From Nemertoderma westbladi (lineage: Eukaryota > Xenacoelomorpha > Nemertodermatida > Nemertodermatidae), in NCBI GenBank assembly GCA_032718475.1, contig JAUCBJ010006732.1:1-29419 (forward strand): 29,419 bases of DNA, in the 5' to 3' direction. The notes beneath the pieces were generated by a model, which saw only the letters and a program-made list of their open reading frames with translations, did no database searches and was not told the DNA's origin. The translations under genes were made by a program, and so were the position numbers. The first letter of the stretch is position 1. Every line of letters begins with the position of its first letter. Shown in pieces: positions 18,580-26,625 of the stretch.

Positions 18580-18739
18580 GTCGCTTTGGTGCGAAATGTT
18601 TAAGGTGCTTGTGCTACCTCAAGATGTCAATGAATTTTCCCAAAATTCCACATGATCACTTGTTTAGTAAAAAGGAACAATATGTGTGTGTAACTTTATA
18701 AAAATCTGAGAGAGAAAAAAATGTTGGCCTATATTTTTA

Positions 18740-18809
18740 AATTATTATAGTTAAAAAGTATACAGCTGGAATCTAGCTAAGAGCTGTATACTTTTTAAGT
18801 ATAATTATT
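18740..18809. repeat. Near-perfect 28-bp hairpin with 14-nt loop
   Basis: The left arm 18740-18767 and right arm 18782-18809 are reverse complements with two mismatches; the innermost part is AAAAAGTATACAGCT. The hairpin starts where the right end of the palindromic element stops, so it may be a terminal structure of that element. Confidence 0.8.
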
Positions 18810-19010
18810 AAATCTTATACTAGAAAATAATTTATTTCCATGAACGGACAGGCTGAAAATGCCGTTTTTACCGCAATCAACATAATTAACCAATCGTTAA
18901 GTTCTCGACAAACCGCTTTCAGGGAAGAGTTCATTGTATCAAAATTATCATAATTTGAAACTTGGGGTCTATCTTCCCGGTATATAGTAAATGTGAATAA
19001 AGAAGTTTTT

Positions 19011-19936
19011 ATTTAAAATTAATGTATTTAAATTTAATAAAATAGGAAAAATACTGATAATAAATTAATAACTATTAATAAATGAAATTAATAAAAAACT
19101 AAATTAATAAATATGTTTAACTCCGAACTATTTAGTGAATTTGAGCAATAAAATACGTTATTTGGGATATTCGTCACTTTCAGCCAAATTTATTTCTAAA
19201 GCATTGACCTTGGACATTCAGCATCTCTACATAAATTACGGTTTCTCCGCTCGAGGTATACGAGCCTGCATAGAGATTTATTCAATTGGATTCGTGGTAA
19301 TTGCGAACCTGTACCAGTTTCATTTAATTATAACTGTGCCCTTGGCCTACACGGTCCGCATTTCGATAAGAATAAGGAATGCACGGAAAGGACCAGTGGA
19401 CGCAGGAGAGGAAAAATACCTTGTAGAACATTTCATGAACTGTGAAGGGGATTTTAGAGTGACCATGTTGAAACAGTTTAGAGATGGTCGTGATAGGCTA
19501 TCGTATGAAGCTGTATTAATTAATAAATTTAGACAGAGCTTTAATAAAATGTTACCAGCGATATAAGAACTCTTCGTTGAGGTTGTAATATCCTGTTCCG
19601 TCCACAACGGAAAACTTTGTGCAGCCATATACCGTATTTGTTAGTTTATTATTGGATATGTTTATTTCTTTCCTCCGCAATAATACCAGTACGTTTATTA
19701 ACTTTCTGGTGCTAACTATATTACAGTATATCTTTGTAACTATTTTCAGGATAACTAGGTGGCGGTAGATTTGAATTCTAACCGCCGGTATTTGCATTGT
19801 TTCAAATTCAGTATTTACATTATCTTTATTATTTCACAGTCTCTATAGATGACCGTAAGGTCGAAATGTCATTAGACCTATTAATTTAAACAGTATCTTT
19901 CCTATTTTATTAAATTTAAATACATTAATTTTAAAT
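19011..19936 (+). mobile_element. Penelope-like element fragment between inverted 46-bp arms
   Basis: 19011-19056 and 19891-19936 are inverted copies over 46 bp with one mismatch. Just inside the right arm, GATGACCGTAAGGTCGAAAT (19848-19867), continuing GTCATTAG, resembles the conserved 'GATGACC..AAGGTCGAAACGTC' tail that I know from the 3' ends of many Penelope-like elements. The frame 19135-19566 ends in a segment compatible with the C-terminal part of the Penelope GIY-YIG endonuclease. Penelope elements often carry inverted or direct terminal repeats. The RT domain is absent. Confidence 0.4.
19135..19566 (+). pseudogene. Possible Penelope GIY-YIG endonuclease remnant
   Basis: The frame opens at TTG and has no internal stop for 143 codons. 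The last 45 residues (EHFMNCEGDFRVTMLKQF, then RDRLSYEAVLINKFRQ) fit the pattern H-F...D-x-R-V-x-x-L...R...E-x-x-L-I seen downstream of the GIY-YIG core in Penelope endonucleases. The catalytic GIY and YIG motifs themselves are not recognisable in this or the neighbouring frames, so this is a decayed or truncated piece at best. The first 90 residues show no similarity I can name. Confidence 0.35.
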
Positions 19937-19955
19937 GTAGCCACAGGCTACATTT
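19933..19955. repeat. Perfect 10-bp hairpin
   Basis: AAATGTAGCC, loop ACA, GGCTACATTT. It overlaps the right 46-bp arm of the Penelope-like fragment by four bases. Confidence 0.85.
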
Positions 19956-20745
19956 ATTGTATGTATTTGCAAGGCCACATGCAAATTCAGCTTAGAAAAT
20001 TTCTAAACTTTTGCCAGACTACATGTGTACCAAGTTTGGTTAGATTTCATCGAGGATTGGAGTTATTTAACGTTCAAAATTAGACAGGACAGGGAGACAC
20101 GTTCGTTGGGCCTTCGCGCAGCACGAGGTTCAGTTATGAGACATAAATTCAAATTGAGTGATTCTATCACAAAAATCTGTATTTCAGAAATTTAACAAAA
20201 CCGCCATTCAATAAAAGAAATGGGGCCACTTTTAATCTGCACCCCCACCAATAAGGCGTTTAACTATTAAGTTCACGTTCTGAGATTGATGACAGGTATC
20301 TATTGACGGTGAATTTGCGTTTTATAATTAAGATTGCGGTGTGGCGTCTCAATTTGTCAGAAATATTACAAATCATCTTTATGTCGTCGTGTTGTCGATC
20401 TAGTAATGAAATTAAGTTAATTTCCCCTGTTAATGCCTCAGTGTAGCATTTTTGACAATTCAAGTACGCACAAAAATAATAATATAATTTTTAAACATTT
20501 CACAGAATTCTCATAAAAAAATAATAAGTCCAATACTTTATGGAATAAACTAATTTGGTAGGAAGCCTTCTGCGGTGGTAATGCTATTTTTCTTAACAGA
20601 CTCTAAAAGAAAAAGGAGGTAGGTAGGAGGTTGCTGATAGGCTAGTGAAAATCCTTAGCTGCCCAATCTCACCCCCTGCCTCGTGTAGCTACATATTCAC
20701 CACCATTGTATCCGATTATTTATTTGAATATAATACCTGCAGATA
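19956..20745. other. Non-coding stretch, nothing recognised
   Basis: No supported coding frame, repeat or RNA gene. The short minus-strand open frame at 20260-20463 has no recognisable features. Confidence 0.5.
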
Positions 20746-20771
20746 GGGGGGGGGGGGGGGGGGGGGGGGGG
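20746..20771 (+). repeat. Poly(G) tract, 26 bases
   Basis: Uninterrupted G run followed by ACTGGACGC. It can form intermolecular or bulged G-quadruplexes and is a likely length-polymorphic site. Confidence 0.95.
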
Positions 20772-21034
20772 ACTGGACGCAATAAAAATTCATCCCTCTC
20801 CAGGGGTAATTCGACGCAAATAACAGGTGATTATTCTCAAAAATAAAACTGTAACCTGTTCTATTGTTCTTAGTTTATTGTTTTGGTTAAAATAACGTGC
20901 CACTGTAGCCTATCCTGCTCCTTTCCCTAAATTGAGAATTTAACATTGAGGCGGGATATTAATTCGCCAAGGCGAGTTTTGCGTCCAGTTTCCCCCCTGT
21001 CTCAATACCTGTCCCGTTAGTTGTCTTTTTGTAA

Positions 21035-21700
21035 ACTACAAGAAGACCAAAGTTTTGACAGTGAACCTTGACAGCCCTCAAGAAATGTCTGATCGTAAGG
21101 GGATAAGCTCAAGTGGTGGTGGCTTGCTTGAGGTGGATGATTTTTGCTACTTGGGATCATGGATCTGATCCAGAAGTCTGGTGAAGACCTCGGATACGTA
21201 ACGGGGAGGCACGGGCAACATGGAATAGTCTGTCCAGGATTAGGGAGTCCCATGGAATAAAACGGAATCAAAAGGTTCGATTATTTAGGGCAGCAGTAGA
21301 ACCCGTACTCTTATATGGGACTCCATGCTGGGCTCTAACTGCAGAGGATACCAAATCTCAAGGATGGCACTTTCACAAGAATACTGCGCCGGGTTCATTG
21401 TGTCAAGTATAATGAACACATCTCCAATCAGACTCTATACAACATTATAGGTTGTTTCATTAGTCTCCCCTTGAGCTGAGCTGCCTCCGCTTTGCAGGAC
21501 ATTACTTTCGCCGTGAGGACCAGCCAGTTCATAATATTGTGATTTGGCGGCTTCATGGAGTGAATAAGCATGGTGGACAGTTCTTAACTTTCTTGAGATG
21601 CCATTAACACTGGCCATAAAGATGCGTATGATCTATCAAATGACATGGTTGATAGGGAGTTGTGGCTGCTCAATTTTGTCGACAAACCGGCACAGCATTC
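21035..21700 (+). pseudogene. Decayed LINE (RTE/CR1-like) reverse transcriptase 3' end
   Basis: Three plus-strand frames must be joined to read it. KTKVLTVN and LLEVDDFCYLGSWI come from frame 1 (from 21043). WNSLSRIRESHG and VRLFRAAVEPVLLYG with TPCWALTAEDT come from frame 2 (from 21209). CLRFAGHYFRRED, then VIWRLHG come from frame 3 (from 21483), followed by a DRELW remnant near 21650. This order (YLGSWI, RxxxxEPVLLYGxxxW, RFAGHxxR) is the RT thumb and C-terminal tail of RTE/CR1-type non-LTR retrotransposons. At least two frameshifts and several stops make it inactive. The 5' RT core is missing, typical of 5'-truncated LINE copies. Confidence 0.8.
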
Positions 21701-22929
21701 TTAATATATAATATATAATGCAGCTGCAATGCAGCATGCTGATCGTAGTAATTAGTTGTCCACGACTATAAAAGCCAATAGCCCAAAAAAAAAACAATGA
21801 ATAAGACTATATAAAGTACTGTGGTGTATTGTGAATATTTGATGTAGCACTAACTACTAGCTGGGTAAACCCACACAGTTTCTACCAAATCCTCCAATTT
21901 AATTGAGGCGACATATTGATATTATATTTAAATTCCCTTCAAGTCTCAACCAGTCCAACGCTAATTGAGATTAAAAAAGCGCATTTGTAATGCCAGGGTA
22001 CTGTAAGAGTGAACCTTAGTTAGCACTAGTGAAGCAAGTGAGTGAACAACGGCATGCGTGTGTGGCTGCGGGGCAGTTTGGGCTCAACTAAACCGCACTC
22101 AGCAACAAAAGGCAGTGACGTCATCAACTCCCACTCTCAATGAGCCTGTAATGCAGCCATCCCGGTCCAGGTGTAACACATATCACTAATAATGTTAGCT
22201 AAATGGTTAATGCCATCGTCCGAGCTAGCTGTGCACCTAACTGGGCCAATAAACATAGCGATGCTAGCAGTGCCCATTTAATGGGGCGCAGGTAGTAAGT
22301 AAGAGAGGCTCTGTAGGTATCCTACACAACGTTATACTTCATTTGTTATCAGTATGAATACCAATGAAATGAATAATCAATAATGACATGTTGAGATTTC
22401 AAATGTGTACACATCACATCTCGCAAAAACATATTTCATTAGTAAGAAAGTAATTTCTATGGGCTTGGTTTAATATCAAGTGTGTGAAGCACACAACCGA
22501 GGTTTTGCGAAATGACGTAAAATATATATCATGGTAATGTAATCTGTATGAAAATAATGTGGAAATAAGTCGACAAGAAGATAATGATCCACATACTAAG
22601 TTTCACATGTGTCTTGTGTCCTTTGTTAGCTGTAGTGAAGCCACGCATCCATTAGCTAGTTAGATAGTACTAATTACTATAATGAATTAATGACCATTGT
22701 GCAAATCAATGTCGCCGTATAATATTATGTAGGAACACGCGTACAAGGATTGGTTGGGAATTATGTTGGTATTGATCGTACAATGACTGTGAGACTATGA
22801 ACCAATATGAACATTGTTTGTGGTCAACTCTGAGTCCAATTATACTATGGCTGTGAAGATCAATTAATGTTCCTTCTATTCAACAAAATTCATACAATAA
22901 TTTATTAATGTATTGCTTTGGGAGACAGA

Positions 22930-22954
22930 GGGGGGGGGGGGGGGGGGGGGGGGG
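22930..22954 (+). repeat. Poly(G) tract, 25 bases
   Basis: Uninterrupted G run after GGGAGACAGA. Second of the two plus-strand G runs. Confidence 0.95.
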
Positions 22955-23438
22955 ATTTTAATAACCTCAGGATGAATTATCGCATCTAAAGCTATACAAG
23001 TAAATGTACCACTTAGGTCCCTTGACTTGGGTCGTGCATGGTTGTGTCGGTGTCGCAAAAGTTTTACAAAAGAAAACTACGATATTATCAATATACGAAT
23101 ATATTATTTATGTGAAATCAAAAGTTCCACGAAATTCCTTTACATAGAGGATGTATTTTCTAGCACAGAAAGTTATGTACAATTAGAATTACATATTAAA
23201 GCGTGGATATAAATAAACCTCTAAATAAAACTTTAAGTATAACAGCTTTTAGTATAAGAAATACCACAATGAAAAATACCTATATATTAAAAGACAATTC
23301 TTAAGAAAACGAAAAGCCTTTCTTGTGTTAAAAATACATTCAATTATAATTATTATATAAAGATACACCAAAACTATTACAAATTAGAGTCTATCTTGGG
23401 GACTTCATCGCTCTATCGTAATGATAATGAAGGTCTCA

Positions 23439-23515
23439 TGCAGGTCTGCAGTCTGTGCAGACTGATGCAGGTCTGCAGTATTGTGCAGACTGGTGGAGTC
23501 TGGTGCAGGTCTGTC
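23439..23515 (+). repeat. 27-bp tandem repeat with internal palindrome, about 2.5 copies
   Basis: TGCAGGTCTGCAGT...TGTGCAGACTG starts near 23439 and 23466, and partially at 23504. Each unit contains the inverted pair GTCTGCA/TGCAGAC, so single strands can fold. Confidence 0.75.
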
Positions 23516-26000
23516 CTCAGTACTGAGTGCATGATATATTAGCTTTTCCGAAATAATATTATTGACTATATTTTAAAAGGCAAACTAATCTATTGATTTT
23601 ACAACTTCAACCAGTTGCTTTTACATTAATTAAATGGCACCAGTACAACAACAAAAATATTCTGAAATTTCCATATCAATTGCGACATTAAATGACACCA
23701 CCTCACCATACAAATACCATTAACTTATCATACTGACGCCATGAATGTCTGTCATCGTGACATCAATTAATTGACACGAAAGGAATCATATCAGACAACC
23801 TCTAACTATTAATATAATTGGATAATACATCGAAATTCATGTGACATGACATGAGGAGGGGGAGTTAGCCATTTCGTGGAAATTTGTAGAGGTTGAGGTC
23901 ATCATCCCCCGAGGCCGGAGCAATTTAGGTCGAACAATATATAAATTATTCGTAATTCTGCGACTAGCGTCCCCCTTTAATGCGCAGTATTAGTGCTTGT
24001 GGATGGCATTTAATAATAATTTACTCAAAATGTCGCAACTAATATTGAAATTTTAGGGTACTACCCCGCAGGCAGTACACCGATCCGATATGCTTTGTAT
24101 GTAACCCAAGCTAGTTAATGTAATACGTAATGCAAATCAATTTCGATACAAAAATTAATGAATTATATTTTGTTTGTAACAGTAACACCATATTATGTGT
24201 GAGGGATCATTAGGTAACAAACCTCATGAAAAAAAAATGTGAAATAGGAAATTGTGAAGTTGGAAGAAATCCACGAGATTGAAAAGTAACAACTATATAA
24301 TATGGTGTACCTGTACGTACATGGGATTGGGTTTCCTTCGGTATTCTATTCTAACCTGTAAACCCTGTCCGAAACCAGTAATGAACGACGCACACTGAAA
24401 ATGTGAAACATGCACAATTGAAATGTGTTATATGAAAAATGCTTTATACACTAACATACAGTGAAAAAATTATATCGAATAATATTAATATTAAAAGTTA
24501 TTTCAACTTATTTTATATATAATACAGGTTTGGTGATAATAAACATTGACACTAATCTATACATAATAAGTGTATGAAGACAAGAATGAAGACTAATCAT
24601 TATTTGAGCTGATGTCGAATAATTAATAATATATGCGAATCAAAATCATTATACAAAGATACAATCTGTAGAAACAATACTAATTAATTATGGCGTGCCA
24701 ATGTTAACTCCAATTACAATGCAAACTTAACAATTACTTACAGAAAACTATTACATTAAATAATTTATACTAGTAATATAAATTTGTGCCTCAAATGGCC
24801 ATACCTTGATCAGGATATTATATATAATTGGCACTGTATATACTCAACACTGTAAATCCTAATCACAACACTCTGACTTCGTACTGATTTAGCCGTAGTT
24901 GTTAACTATAAAAAGCTTATTATTGCCATCTACAAACAAAATCTTATAATTGTATCGCATATCGATTCTAGCAACACCGAAGCATATTGCTCAGGAACAA
25001 TGACCTAATGCACTTTAAAAAACCGACCGATCCGTCTAAAATCTATAAATATTTCTTTACATAAAATATAAATATCATATTATAATAATATTAATTAAAT
25101 TATATAATATACAATAATATAAAACCTATTCTAAAAAAACACTGAAGTATTAGAAAGAGTGCCATCCCATAAAACTCTAAAATTCACTGCAACAGATCAA
25201 CGTCAATTCCAAAATACTGATAAACACAATTTGTGTTATTGTTAAGTCTCTATAACTTTGTCAAAGAAAAGATGGCATCTCCCGAAATAAGTGATTCAAG
25301 AATATAAGTTTTTCTCCAGATAATGTGTATTTGGTAAATATATACCGCCACCGGCTGACATTAAACGGCACATAATATTCCAAAATGCGAAATACCAAAC
25401 GTGTAGAAACATAAAATGCAACTGGTGATGTTACACGCAGCGGACATATATCAGCCAGCATTAACATAAAGTAATGCAAAACAAACCACTCCCAGGAAGA
25501 CGAAACACAGCAAAAATAACGGCTCCAGCACCCACCCCACCCCCGAGAGCAGTGACCTAAAGTAAGTGGAATGTCATCCTATAGTTCATTTTACAGTTGG
25601 TATGTAATAATGACAACTAAATCATATCAAACCCCCCAATAGACCCAATGGCGTACTGTACATTATTATACTGGATAGCATTCTTTGGGGTCCATTTAAT
25701 ATTATTGCACCACAAAGCAGATCGAACTCTCAATGAATGCTACTGTGATACGATGACGTACAGTACATTGTTGGAACCATTCCCTATCCTAACACTGTAA
25801 TTAATCAATTAGGGATGGGAAGAACATTAGGCCTATTTAACATTCGACACCACATATTATAATACTAAAGCAACATCCATTAATTATATACCACGTATAT
25901 TGGACATTATTCAGCATGAGGGAGCATACCACACATAGGTAAATCAAACCAGTATAGCCCACCATAACACACACTGTAGGTGTAGATTACGTAACACCCA

Positions 26001-26018
26001 CCCCCCCCCCCCCCCCCC
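26001..26018 (+). repeat. Poly(C) tract, 18 bases
   Basis: Uninterrupted C run following ACACCCA, about 600 bp beyond the stop codon of the ZMIZ gene. It would be a G run in the ZMIZ transcript if the 3' UTR reaches that far. Confidence 0.95.
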
Positions 26019-26625
26019 ACACTCAGCCTAGTGGCTCAAAACACCAGTCAATTTATAAAAATACTGCTCATGGGCATATCGAGTATAAAGAAAGCGCACA
26101 CCCCCTGAAATACTAATCGATTTCCAAGGAAATCCATTTATCACGGTTCGTTAACTCAAGCTTATAAAACAAGCTGGGTGGCCGCTCTGGGGATTCTATT
26201 AAGTAAAGGAAATATATAAGCGAGGGAATTCTTACTCGGCTAATGTAATACGTTATGAGATGAGCAATTGCAATACGTCTTACCGCGTATTATTCATATC
26301 ATATTCATCACAATTCCCGGTACCCTGGCCTGGAATCGACACACCTTATCCACATTCTAGGGTAAATATTATATACCCAGTGACTCAAACCCCGACGTTG
26401 TGTAATTTAAACCCATAAAAATATACAAAAACTGACTTTCTATGAAATTAGATGATCAACCACTAAATAGGGCGGTTCAAAAGCTATTCAATCTAAAATA
26501 TATACGACCCAAATAAATCTCTAATTGTATGAAACAATTCAATTTAATAAAAACGACCCATCACTGATGGATGGATCAGCGGCTAAATTGGGGCCGCGTG
26601 TTTGTCTACAATGGAATGGAATGGT

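Larger units (their letters stand above)
14030..18735. mobile_element. Large palindromic element of 177-bp monomers, expanded by a satellite
   Basis: Three separate segment pairs match in inverted orientation and in the correct nested order. 14035-14195 pairs with 18580-18733 (for example CACAAGCACCTTAAACATTT with its complement), 14540-14650 pairs with 17955-18060, and 14740-14900 pairs with 15060-15215. This defines one palindrome centred near 14960-15000. The left arm is about 0.9 kb. The right arm is interrupted by the 46-bp satellite and by about 500 bp of unrelated DNA (18062-18560). No transposase frame is present. Confidence 0.6.
21701..26625. other. Long AT-rich interval without recognisable genes
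   Basis: No frame longer than about 70 codons and no domain-like sequence. The part next to 26625 is the likely 3' UTR of the ZMIZ gene (minus strand); an ATTAAA signal on that strand lies near 26544-26549. An isolated TGACGTCA (CRE-type octamer) occurs at about 22116. The tracts and short repeats it holds are listed separately. Confidence 0.5.

Noticed and set aside
21261-21290. GGTTCGATTATT as a tRNA B-box (possible SINE or tRNA gene)
   Set aside because: No A-box or cloverleaf around it, and the bases are explained as LINE coding sequence (KVRLFRAA).
22876-23058. 60-codon minus-strand frame with a Pro run
   Set aside because: The Pro run is the antisense of the poly(G) tract; nothing else supports coding.
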